Source of the DNA: Petrolisthes cinctipes
Taxonomy: Eukaryota; Arthropoda; Malacostraca; Decapoda; Porcellanidae
Length of the DNA: 64,000 nt
NCBI GenBank assembly: GCA_033782935.1
Contig: JAWQEG010000166.1
Coordinates: 1,206,001-1,270,000, forward strand
Direction: 5' to 3'
The notes under the pieces are model-generated. The model ran no database searches and was not told the DNA's origin. It saw nothing but the letters and a program-made list of their open reading frames with translations. Of the stretch, positions 1 through 11,601 are shown piece by piece. Each line of letters opens with the position of its first letter. Position 1 is the stretch's first letter. Position numbers and translations under genes: made by a program.

Positions 1-62
1 AAATCGATATTTTAAGTGTCCAAAGTCGATATGTGCATTCATCATCTGTACCCGTTTATATC
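1..62 (-). repeat. Inverted satellite fragment at the left edge
   Basis: These bases are the reverse complement of the family. Read on the minus strand they give TATAAACGGGTACAGATGAT, then GCACATATCGACTTTGGACA, then CTTAAAATATCGATTT, which is half A running into half B. From about position 63 the array reads forward (GAAACATTCTAGCACTGACT). The junction lies near 55-66, and the motif TATAT next to the breakpoint exists in both arms (GTTTATATCT of half A reversed, CCTATATTTT of half B forward), so short shared sequence could have joined them. Only this sliver is visible; the inverted block may continue to the left. Confidence 0.9.
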
Positions 63-80
63 TGAAACATTCTAGCACTG

Positions 81-2262
81 ACTAGACATGTACCGATCGC
101 TTCTGGGACCCAAAATTATTAAATTTTCGGGTGTTTTGAGGTTGAATTTGAGATATAAACGAGTGCAGAAGATGCATACACATGTTGACTTTGGGCACCT
201 AAAATATCGATTTTCAGCATGTTTTGGGCCTTCATCTGAGTAGGCATGTACAGATCGCTTCTGGGACCCCAAAATACCGAATTTTTGGGTGTTTGGAGCC
301 TGAATTTGATATATAAACGGGTACAGAAGATGCATGCACATATCGACTTTTGGGCACCTAAAAGATCGATTTTCAGTATGTTTTGGGCCTATACTTTGAA
401 AATACTCTAACATGGACTAGGCATGTACAGTTTGCTTCTGGGACCCCAAAATATCGAATTTTCGGTTGTTTTGGGCATGAATTTGAAATATCGTCTTTGG
501 GCACCTAAAATATCGATTTTTAGCATGTTTTGGGCCTATATTTTGAAAATATTCTAGCACTGAGTAGGCATGTACAGATCGCTTCTGGGACCCCAAAATA
601 TCGAATTTTCGGGTGTTTTGAGCCTGAATTTGAGGTATAAACGGGTACAGATGATGCATGCACATATCGACTTTGGACACTTAAAATATCGATTTTTAGC
701 ATGTTTTGAGCCTATATATTGAAAAAATTCTAGCACTTAGTAGGCATGTACAGATCGCTTCTGGGACCCAAAAATATCGAATTTTCGGGTGTTTTAAGGT
801 TAAATTTGGGATATAAACGGGTACAGAAGATGCATTTACATATCGACTTTTGGGCACCTAAAAGATCGATTTTCAGTATGTTTTGAGCCTGTATTTTGAA
901 AATACTCTAACACGGAGTAGGCATGTACTGTTCGTTTCTGGGACCCCAAAATATCGAATTTTCAGGTGTTTTGGGCCTGAATTTGAGATATCGACTTTGG
1001 GGACCTAAAATATCGATTTTTAGCATGTTTTGGGCCTATATTTTGAAAATATTCTAGCACTAAGTAGGCATGTACAGATCACTTCTGGGACCCCAATATA
1101 TCGACTTTTCGGGTGTTTTGAGCCTGAATTTGAGATATAAACGGGTACAGATGATGCATGCACATATCGACTTTGGACACTTAAAATATCGATTTACAGC
1201 ATGTTTTGAGCCTATATTTTGAAAAAATTCTAGCACTGAGTAGGCATGTACAGATCGCTTCTGGAACCCAAAAATATCGAATTTTCGGGTGTTTTGAGGT
1301 TGAATTTGGGATATAAACGTGAGCAGAAGATGCATACACATGTTGACTTTGGTCACCTAAAATATCGATTTTTAGCTTGTTTTGGGCCTGTATTTTGAAA
1401 ATACTCTAACACGGAGTAAGCAGGTACAGATCGCTTCTGGGACCCCAAAATATCGAATTTTCGGGTGTTTTGAGCCTGAAATTGAGATATAAACGGGTAC
1501 AGAAGATGCATGCACATATCGACTTTTGGGCACCTAAAAGATCGATTTTCAGTATGTTTTGGGCCTGTATATTGAAAATACTCTAACACGGAGTAGGCAT
1601 GTAAAGATCGCCTCTAGGACCCCAAAATATCGAATTTTCGGGTGTTTTTGGCCTGAACTTCAGATATAGACTTTGGGCACCTAAATTATCGATTTTTAGC
1701 ATGTTTTGGGCCTATATTTTGAAAATATTCTAGCACTGAGTAGCCATGTACAGATCGCTTCTGGGACCCCAAAATATCGAGTTTTTGGGTGTTTTGGACC
1801 TGAATTTGAGATATCGAATTTCGGCACCTAAAATATCGATTTTTAGCATGTTTTGGGCCTATATTTTGAAAATATTCTAGCACTGAGTAGGCATGTACAG
1901 ATCGCATCTGGGACCCCAAAATATCGAATTTTCGGGTGTTTTGAGCTTGAATTTGAGATATCGACTTTCGGCACCTAAAATATCGATTTTTAGCATGTTT
2001 TGGGCCTATATTTTGAAAATATTCTAGCACTGAGTAGGCATGTACAGATCGCATCTGGGACCCCAAAATATCGAATTTTTGGGTGTTTTGAGCCTGAATT
2101 TGAGATATAAACGAGTACAGAAGATGCATGCACATATTGACTTTGGGGACCTAAAATATTGATTTTCAGCATGTTTTGGGCCTGTATTTTGAAAATACTC
2201 TAACTAGGAGTAGGCATGTACAGATCGCTTCTGGGACCCCAAAATATCGAATTTTCGGGTGT
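81..2262 (+). repeat. Superunit copy 0 (partial), related to 8.9-10.7 kb and 15.1-16.5 kb
   Basis: Rare variants appear here in the same order as in two later blocks: GACTAGACATGTACCG with AAAATTATTAAAT, TACCGAATTTTTGGG, GAGGTATAAACG, GTACTGTTCGTTTC, CCCAATATATCGA, GATTTACAGC and GTAAGCAGGTACAG. The start at 81 matches 8894 (offset 8,813) and 15106 (offset 15,025). Beyond about 1,000 the offset to the second block is 8,481, because that block has lost about 333 bp. Similarity fades near 2262, which matches about 10743. Confidence 0.75.
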
Positions 2263-5200
2263 TTTGAGCTTGAATTTGAGATATTAACAGGTACAGAAGA
2301 TGCATGCACATATCGACTTTGGACACTTAAAATATCGATTTTTAGCATGTTTTGACCCTATATTTTGAAAACATTCTAGCACTGATTAGACATGTACAGA
2401 TCGCTTCTGGAACCCAAAATTATCAAATTTTCGGGTGTTTTGAGGTTGAATTTGAGATATAAACGAGTGCAGAATATGCATACACATGTTGACTTTGGGC
2501 ACCTAAAATATCGATTTTCAGCATGTTTTGGGCCTGCATCTGAGTAGGCATGTACAGATCGTTTCTGAGACCCCAAAATATCGAATTTTCGGGTGTTTGG
2601 AGCCTGAATTTGAGATATAAACGGGTACAGAAGATGCATGCACATATCGACTTTTGGGTACCTAAAAGATCGATTTTCAGTATGTTTTACGCCTGTATTT
2701 TGAAAATACTCTAACACGGAGTAGGCATGTACAGTTCGCTTCTGGGACCCCAAAATATCGAATTTTCGGGTGTTTTGGGCCTGAATTTGAAATAACGACT
2801 TTTTGGCACCTAAAATATCGATTTTTAGCATGTTTTGGGCCTATATTTTGAAAATTTTCTAGCACTGAGTAGGCATGTACAGATCGCTTCTGGGACCCAA
2901 AATTATCAAATTTTCGGGTGATTTGAGGTTGAATTTGAGATATAAACGAGTTCAGAAGATGCATACACATGTTGACTTTGGGCATCTAAAATATCGATTT
3001 TCAAATGTTTTGGGCCTGCATCTGAGTAGGCATGTACAGATCGCTTCTGGGACCGCAGAATATCGAATTTTCGGGTGTTTGGAGCCTGAATTTGAGATAT
3101 AAATGGGTACAGAAGATGAATGCACATATCGACTTTTGGGCACTTAAAGGATCGATTTTCAGTATGTTTTGGTCCTGTATATTGAAAATACTCTAACACG
3201 GAGTAGGCATGTACAGTTCGCTTCTGGGACCCCAAAATATCGAATTTTCGGGTGTTTTGGGCCTGAATTTGAAATATCGACTTTGGGCACCTAAAATATC
3301 GATTTTTAGCATATTTTGGGTCTGTATCTTGAAAACATTCTAACTAGGAGTAGGGATGTACAGATCGCTTCTAGGACCCAAAAATACCGAATTTTCGGGT
3401 GTTTTGAGCCTGAATTTGAGATATAAACGGGTACAGAAGATGAATGCGCATATTGACTTTGGGCACCTAAAATATCGATTTTCAGCATGTTTTGGGCCTG
3501 TATTTTGAAAATACTCTAAATAGAAGTAGGCATGTACAGATCGCTTCTGGGACCCCAAAATATCGAATTTTCGGGTGTTTGAAGCCTGAATTTGAGATAT
3601 AAACGGGTACAGAAGATGCATGCACATATCGACTTTTGGGCATCTAAAAGATCGATTTTCAGTATGTTTTGGGCCTGTATTTTGAAAATGCTCTAACACG
3701 GAAAAGGCATGTACAGTTCGCTTCTGGGACCCAAAAATATCGAATTTTAGGGTGTTTTCGGCCTGAATTTGAGATATCGACTTTGGGCACCAAAAATATC
3801 GATTTTTAGCATGTTTTGGGCCTATATTTTGAAAATATTCTAGCACTAAGTAGGCATGTACAGATCACTTCTGGGACCCCAAAATATCGAATTTTCGGGC
3901 GTTTTGAGCCTGAATTTGAGATATAAACGGGTACAGATGATGCATGCACATATCGACTTTGGACACTTAAAATATAGATTTTTAGCATGTTTTGAGCCTA
4001 TATTTTGAAAAAATTCTAGCATTGAGTAGGCATGTACAGATCGCTTCTGGGACCCAAAAATATCGAATTTTCGTGTGTTTTGAGCCTGAATTTGAGATAT
4101 AAACGGGTACAGAAGATGCATCCACATATCGACTTTCGGGCACCTAAATGATCGATTTTCAGTATGTTTTGGGCCTGTATATTGAAAATACTCTAACACG
4201 GAGTAGGCATGTACCGATCGCTTCTGGGACCCCAAAATATCGAATTTTTGGGTGTTTTTGGCCTGAATTTGAGATATCAACTTTGACACTTAAAATATCG
4301 ATTTTCAGTATGTTTTGGGCCTGTATTTTGAAAACATTCTAGCACTGAGTAAGCATGTACAGATCGCTTCTGGGACACCAAAATATCGAGTTTTTGGGTG
4401 TTTTGGACCTGAATTTGAGATATCGACATTGGTCACCTAAAATATCGATTTTTAGCATGTTTTGGGCCTATATTTTGAATATATTCTAGCACTGAGTAGG
4501 CATGTACAGATCGCTTCTGGGACCCCAAAATATCGAATTTTCGGGTGTTTTGAGCCTGAATTTGAGATATAAACGGGTACAGATGATGCATGCACATATC
4601 GAATTTGGACACTTAAAATATAGATTTTTAGCATGTTTTGAGCCTATATTTTGAAAATATTCTAGCACTGAGTAGGCATGTACAGATCGCTTCTGGGACC
4701 CCAAAATATCGATTTTTCAGGTGTTTTGAGGTTAAATTTGGGATGTAAACGGGTACAGATGATGCATGCACATATCGACTTTGGACACTTAAAATATCGA
4801 TTTTTAGCATGTTTTGAGCCTATATTTTGACAAAATTCTAGCACTGAGTAGGCATGTACAGATCGCTTCTGGGACCCAAAAATATCGAATTTTCGGGTGT
4901 TTTGAGGTTAAATTTGGGATGTAAACGGGTACAGAAGATGCATTTACATATCGACATTTGGGCACCTAAAAGATCGATTTTCAGTATGTTTTGAGCCTGT
5001 ATTTTGAAAATACTCTAACACGGAGTAGGCATGTACAGTTCGCTTCTGGGACCCCAAAATATCGAATTTTCGGGTGTTTTGGGCCTAAATTTGAGATATC
5101 GACTTTTGGGGACCTGAAATATCGATTTTTAGCATGTTTTGGGCCTATATTTTGAAAATATTTTAGCACTAAGTAGGCATGTACAGATCACTTCTGGGAC

Positions 5201-8200
5201 CCCAAAATATCGAATTTTCGGGTGTTTCGAGCCTAAATTTGAGATATAAACGGGTACAGATGATGCATACACATGTTGACTTTGGTCACCTAAAATATCG
5301 ATTTTTAGCTTGTTTTGGGCCTGTATTTTGAAAATACTCTAACACGGAGTAAGAAAGTACAGATCGCTTCTGGGACCCCAAAATATCGAGTTTTCGGGTC
5401 TTTTGAACCTGAATTTGAGATATAAACGGGTACAGAAGATGCATGCACATATCGACTTTTGGGCACCTAAAAGATCGAATTTCAGTATGTTTTTGGGCCT
5501 GTATTTTGAAAATACTCTAACACGGAATAGGCATGTACAGTTCGCTTCTGGGACCCAAAAATATCGGATTTTAGGGTGTTTTGAGCCTGAATTTGAGATA
5601 TAAACGGGTACAGAAGATGCATGCACATATCGACTTTGGACACTTACAATATCGATTTTTAGCATGTTCTGAGCCTATATTTTGAAAACATTCTAGCACT
5701 GACTAGACATGTACAGATCGCTTCTTGGACCCAAAATTATCAAATTTTCAGGTGTTTTGAGGTTGAATTTGAGATATAAACGAGTGCAGAAGATGCATAC
5801 ACATGTTGACTTTGGGCACCTAAAATATCGATTTTCAGCATGTTTTGGGCCTGCATCTGAGTAGGCAAGCACAGATCGCTTCTGGGACCCCAAAATATCG
5901 AATTTTCGGGTGTTTGGAGCCTGAATTTGAGATATAAACGGTTACAGAAGATGCATGCACATATCGACTTTTGGGCACCTAAAAGATCGATTTTCAGTAT
6001 GTTTTGGGCCTGTATTTTGAAAATATTCTAGCACTGAGTAGGCATGTACAGATCGCTTCTGGGACCCCAACATATCGAATTTTCGGGTGTTTTGGGACTG
6101 AATTTGAGATATCGATTTTAAGGACCTAAAATATCGATTTTTAGCATGTTTTGGGCCTATATTTTGAAAATATTCTAGCACTAAGTACAGATCACTTCTG
6201 GGACCCCAAAATATCGAATTTTCGGGTGTTTTGAGCCTGAATTTGAGATATAAACGGGTACAGAAGATGCATGCACATATCGACTTTTGTGCACCTAAAA
6301 TATCGATTTTCAGCATGTTTTGGGCCTGTATTTTGAAAATACTCTAACTAGGACTAGGCATGTACAGATTGCTTCTGGGACCCAAAAATATCGAATTTTC
6401 GGGTGTTTTGAGCTTGAATTTGAGATATAAACGGGTACAGAAGATGCATGCACATATCGACTTTGGACACTTAAAATATCGATTTTTAGCATGTTTTGAG
6501 CCTGTATTTTGAAAACATTCTAGCACTGACTATACATGTACAGATCGCTTCTGGGACCAAAAATTATCGAATTTTCGAGTGTTTTGAAGTTGAATTTGAG
6601 ATATAAACGAGTGCAGAAGATGCATACACATGTTCAATTTGGGTACCTAAAATATCGATGTTTAGCATGTTTTGGGCCTGCATCTGAGTAGGCATGTGCA
6701 GATCGCTTCTGGGACCCCAAAATATCGAATTTTCGGGTGTTTGGAGCCTGAATTTGATATATAAACGGGTACAGAAGATGCATGCACATATCGACTTTTG
6801 GGCTCCTAAAAGATTGATTTTCAGTATGTTTTGGGCCTGTATTTTGAAAATACTCTAACACGGAGTAGGCATGTACAGTTCGCTTCTGGAACCCCAAAAT
6901 ATCGAATTTTAGGGTGTTTTGGGCCTAAATTTGAGATATCGACTTTGTGCACCTAAAATATCGATTTTTAGCATGTTTTGGGCCTATATTTTGAAAATAT
7001 TCTAGCACTAAGTAGGCATGGACAGATCACTTCTGGGACCCCAAAATATCGAATTTTCAGGTGTTTTGAGCCTGAATTTGAGATATAAACGGGTACAGAT
7101 GATGCATCCACATATCGACTTTTGGGCACCTAAAAGATCGATTTTCAGTATGTTTTGGGCCTGAATATTAAAAATACTCTAACATGGAGTAGGCATGTAC
7201 AGATTCGCTTCTGGGACCCCAAAATATCGAATTTTCGGGTGTTTTGAGCCTGAATTTGAGATATAAAAGGGTACAGAAGATGAATGCACATATCGACTTT
7301 TGGGCACCTAAAATATCGATTTTTTGCATGTTTTGGGCCTATATTTTGAAAATATTCTAGCACTGAGAAGGCATGTACAGATCGCTTCTGGGACCCCAAA
7401 ATATCGAATTTTCGGGTGTTTTGAGCCTGACTTTAAGATATAAACGGGTATAGATGATGCATGCAAATATCGACTTTGGACAATTAAAATATCGTTTTTT
7501 AGCATGTTTTGAGCCTATATTTTGAAAAAATTCTAGCACTGAGTAGGCATGTACAGATCGCTTCTGGGACCCAAAAATATCGAATTTTCGGGTGTTTTAA
7601 GGTTAAATTTGGGATATAAACGGGTACAGAAGATGCATTTACATATTGACTTTAAGGCACCTAAAAGATCGATTTTCAGTATGTTTTGAGCCTGTATTTT
7701 GAAAATACTCTAACACGGAGTAGGCATGTACAGTTCGCTTCTGGGACCCCAAAATATCGAATTTTAGGGTGTTTTGGGCCTGAATTTGAAATATCGACTT
7801 TGTGGACCTAAAATATCGATTTTTATCATGTTTTGGGCCATTATTTTGAAAATATTCTAGCACTAAGTAGGCATGGACAGATTACTTCTGGGACCCCAAA
7901 ATATCGAATTTTCGGGTGTTTTGAGCCTGAATTTGAGATATAAACTGGTACAGATGATGCATGCACATATCAACTTTGGACACTTAAAATATCGATTTTT
8001 AGCATGTTTTGAGCCTATATTTTGAAAAAAATCTAGCACTGAGTAGGCACATACTGATCGCTTCTGGGACCCAAAAAGATCGAATTTTCGGGTGTTTTGA
8101 GCCTGAATTTGAGATATAAACGGGTACAGAAGATGCATACACATATCGACTTTTGGGAACTTAAAATATCAATTTTGAGCATGTTTTGGGTCTGTATCTT

Positions 8201-9919
8201 GAAAACATTCTAATTAGGAGTAGGGATGTACAGATCGCTTCTGGGACCCAAAAATACCGAATTTTCGGGTGTTTTGAGCCTGAATTTGAGATATAAACGG
8301 GTACAGAAGATGCATGCACATATCGACTTTGGACACTTAAAATATCGATTTTCAGCATATTTTGGGCCTGTATTTTGAAAACATTCTAGCACTGAGTAGG
8401 CATGTACAGATCGCTTCTGGGACCCCAAAATATCGAGTTTTTGAGTGTTTTGGACATAAATTTGAGATATCGACTTTGGGCACCTAAAATATCGATTTTT
8501 AGCATGTTTTGAGCCTATATTTTGAAAATATTCTAGCACTGAGTAGGCATGTACAGATCGCTTCTGGGACCCCAAAATATCGAATTTTCGGGTGATTTGA
8601 GCCTGAATTTGAGATATAAACGGGTACAGAAGATGCATGCACATATTGACTTTGGGCACCTAAAATATCGATTTTCAGCATGTTTTGGGCCTATATTTTG
8701 AAAATATTCTAGCACTGAGTAGGCATGTAAAGATCGCTTCTGGGACCTAAAAATATCGAATTTTCGGGTGTTTTGAGCCTGGATTTGAGATATAAACGGG
8801 TACAGAAGATGCTAGCACATATCGACTTTGGATACTTAAAATATCGATTTTTAGCATGTTTTGAGCCTATATTTTGAAAACATTCTAGCACTGACTAGAC
8901 ATGTACCGATCGCTTCTGGGACCCAAAATTATTAAATTTTCGGGTGTTTTGAGGTTGAATTTGAGATATAAACGAGTGCAGAAGATGCATACACATGTTG
9001 ACTTTGGGCACCTAAAATATCGATTTTCAGCATGTTTTGGGGCTGCATCTGAGTACAGATCGCTTCTGGGACCCCAAAATACCGAATTTTTGGGTGTTTG
9101 GAGCCTGAATTTGAGGTATAAACGAGTACAGATAATGCATGCACATATCGACTTTGGACACTTATAATATCGATTTTTAGCATGTTTTGAGCCTATATAT
9201 TGAAAAAATTCTAGCACTGAGTAGGCATGTACAGATCGCTTCTGGGACCCAAAAATATCGAATTTTCGGGTGTTTTAAGGTTAAATTTGGGATATAAACG
9301 GGTACAGAAGATGCATTTACATATCGACTTTTGGGCACCTAAAAGATCGATTTTCAGTATGTTTTGAGCCTGTATTTTGAAAATACTCTAACAGGGAGTA
9401 GGCATGTACTGTTCGTTTCTGAGACCCCAAAATATCGAATTTTCAGGTGTTTTGGGCCTGAATTTGAGATATCGACTTTGGGTACCTAAAATATCGATTT
9501 TTAGCATGTTTTGGGCCTATATTTTGAAAACATTCTAGCACTAAGTAGGCATGTACAGATCACTTCTGGGACCCCAATATATCGAATTTTTGGGTGTTTT
9601 GAGCCTGAATTTGAGATATAAACGGGTACAGATGATGCATGCACATATCGACTTTGGACACTTAAAATATCGATTTACAGCATGTTTTGAGCCTATATTT
9701 TGAAAAAATTCTAGCACTGAGTAGGCATGTACAGATCGCTTCTGGGACCCAAAAATATCGAATTTTCGGGTGTTTTGAGTTTGAATTTGGGATATAAACG
9801 TGTGCAGAAGATGCATACACATGTTGACTTTGGTCACCTAAAATATCGATTTTTAGCTTGTTTTGGGCCTGTATTTTGAAAATACTCTAACACGGAGTAA
9901 GCAGGTACAGATCGCTTCT

Positions 9920-10008
9920 GGGACCCCAAAATATCGAATTTTCGGGTGTTTTGAGCCTGAATTTGAGATATAAACGGGTACAGAAGATGCATGCACATAT
10001 CGACTTTT
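9920..10008 (+). repeat. Half A of the monomer (88-89 bp)
   Basis: Half A starts GGGACCCCAAAATATCGAAT, continues TTTTGAGCCTGAATTTGAG and ends CATGCACATATCGACTTTT. Aligned without gaps to half B, the commonest variants agree at 59 of 88 positions by my hand count. The strongest blocks are AATATCGA at 11-18, TTTTG-GCCTG around 30-40 and CATG-ACA-A-TCG around 71-83. The 29-bp deletion of the 148-bp form lies in this half. Confidence 0.85.
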
Positions 10009-10096
10009 GGGCACCTAAAAGATCGATTTTCAGTATGTTTTGGGCCTGTATATTGAAAATACTCTAACACGGAGTAGGCATGTAAAGATCGCCTCT
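10009..10096 (+). repeat. Half B of the monomer (88 bp)
   Basis: Half B starts GGGCACCTAAAA, continues ATGTTTTGGGCCTG and ends GGCATGTA-AGATCGC-TCT. It is the diverged partner of half A, in the same orientation and of the same length. This half carries the 15-base dyad (here altered to TATATTGAAAATA) and both common small deletions: 18 bp in the 158-bp form and 8-10 bp around GTAGGCAT. Confidence 0.85.
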
Positions 10097-11601
10097 GGGA
10101 CCCCAAAATATCGAATTTTCGGGTGTTTTTGGCCTGAATTTGAGATATCGACTTTGGGCACCTAAAATATCGATTTTTAGCATGTTTTGGGCCTATATTT
10201 TGAAAATATTCTAGCACTGAGTAGGCATGTACAGATCGCTTCTGGGACCCCAAAATATCGAGTTTTTGGGTGTTTTGGACCTGAATTTGAGATATCGAAT
10301 TTCGGCACCTAAAATATCGATTTTTAGCATGTTATGGGCCTATATTTTGAAAATATTCTAGCACTGAGTAGGCATGTAGAGATCGCATCTGGGACCCCAA
10401 AATATCGAATTTTCGGGTGTTTTGAGCTTGAATTTGAGATATCGACTTTCGGCACCTAAAATATCGATTTTTAGCATGTTTTGGGCCTATATTCTGAAAA
10501 TATTCTAGCACTGAGTAGGCATGTACAGATCGCATCTGGGACCCCAAAATATCGAATTTTCGGGTGTTTTGAGCATGAATTTGAGATATAAACGGGTACA
10601 GAAGATGCATGCACATATTGACTTTGGGCACCTAAAAGATCGATTTTCAGCATGTTTTGGGCCTGTATTTTAAAAATACTCTAACTAGGAGTAGGCATGT
10701 ACAGATCGCTTCTGGGACCCCAAAATATCGAATTTTCGGGTGTTTTCAGCCTGAAATTCAGATATAAACGGGTACAGAATATTCAAGCACATATCGACTT
10801 TTGGGCACCTAAAATATCGATTTTGAGCATGTTTTGGGTCTGTATCTTGAAAACATTCTAACTAGGAGTAGGGATGTACAGATCGCTTCTGGGGCCCAAA
10901 AATACCGAATTTTCGGGTGTTTTGAGCCTGAATTTGAGATATAAACGGGTACAGAAGATGCATGCACATATCGACTTTGGACACTTATAATATCGATTTT
11001 CTGCATGGTTTGGGCCTGTATTTTGAAATATTCTAGCACTGAGTAGGCATGTACAGATCGCTTCTGGGACCCCAAAATATCGAGTTTTTGGGTGTTTTGG
11101 ACCTGAATTTGAGATATCGACTATGGGCACCTAAAATATCGATTTTTAGCATGTTTTGAGCCTATATTTTGAAAATATTCTAGCACTGAGTAGACATGTA
11201 CAGATCACTTCTGGGACCACAAAATATCGAATTTTCGGGTGTTTTGAGCCTGAATTTTTAGATATAAACGGGTACAGAAGATGCATGCACATATCGACTT
11301 TTGGGCACCTAAAAGATCGATTTTCAGTATGTTTTGGGCCTGTATATTGAAAATACTCTAACACGGAGTAGGCATGTACAGATCGCTTCTGGGACCCCAA
11401 AATATCGAATTTTCGGGTGTTTTGAGCCTGAAATTCAGATATAAACGGGTACAGAAGATTCAAGCACATATCGACTTTTGGGCACCTAAAATATCGATTT
11501 TGAGCATGTTTTGGGTCTGTATCTTGAAAACATTCTAACTAGGAGTAGGGATGTACAGATCGCTTCTGGGGCCCAAAAATACCGAATTTTCGGGTGTTTT
11601 G

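Larger units (their letters stand above)
9920..10096 (+). repeat. Representative long monomer (177 bp)
   Basis: This is a clear example of the long form, from one GGGACCCC to the next. Monomers are 176 bp when the centre reads CGACTTTGG and 177 bp when it reads CGACTTTTGG. It holds the internal palindrome TGCATGCA, an ATCGAT site, and in most copies a 15-base dyad around TTTTGAAAA. The phase is arbitrary, chosen to show the two homologous halves. Confidence 0.93.
4553..11601 (+). repeat. Superunit copy A (about 7.05 kb)
   Basis: This block matches 11602 onward in the same order. Shared rare variants include ATCGAATTTGGACAC with TATAGATTTT (4590 and 11650), CACCTGAAATATCG-like monomers, GAGTAAGAAAGTACAG (5347 and 12570), GATCGATTTTAAGGACC (6110 and 12823), GGCACATACTGATCG (8047 and 14935) and GATGCTAGCACATATCG (8810 and 15022). 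Offsets step through 7,049, 7,223, 6,712, 6,888 and 6,212, showing gains and losses of one to a few monomers after the duplication. Confidence 0.75.

Noticed and set aside
3736..3756. Telomere-like motif TTTTAGGGTG in some monomers
   Set aside because: It occurs once per monomer as a point variant of TTTTCGGGTG and is never in tandem, so it is not telomeric repeat.
9920..10096. CENP-B box in the monomer (TTCG...CGGG)
   Set aside because: TTTTCGGG and ATCGAATTTTCGGG look suggestive, but the spacing between the CG elements and the required central A do not match the box in either strand of the common variants.
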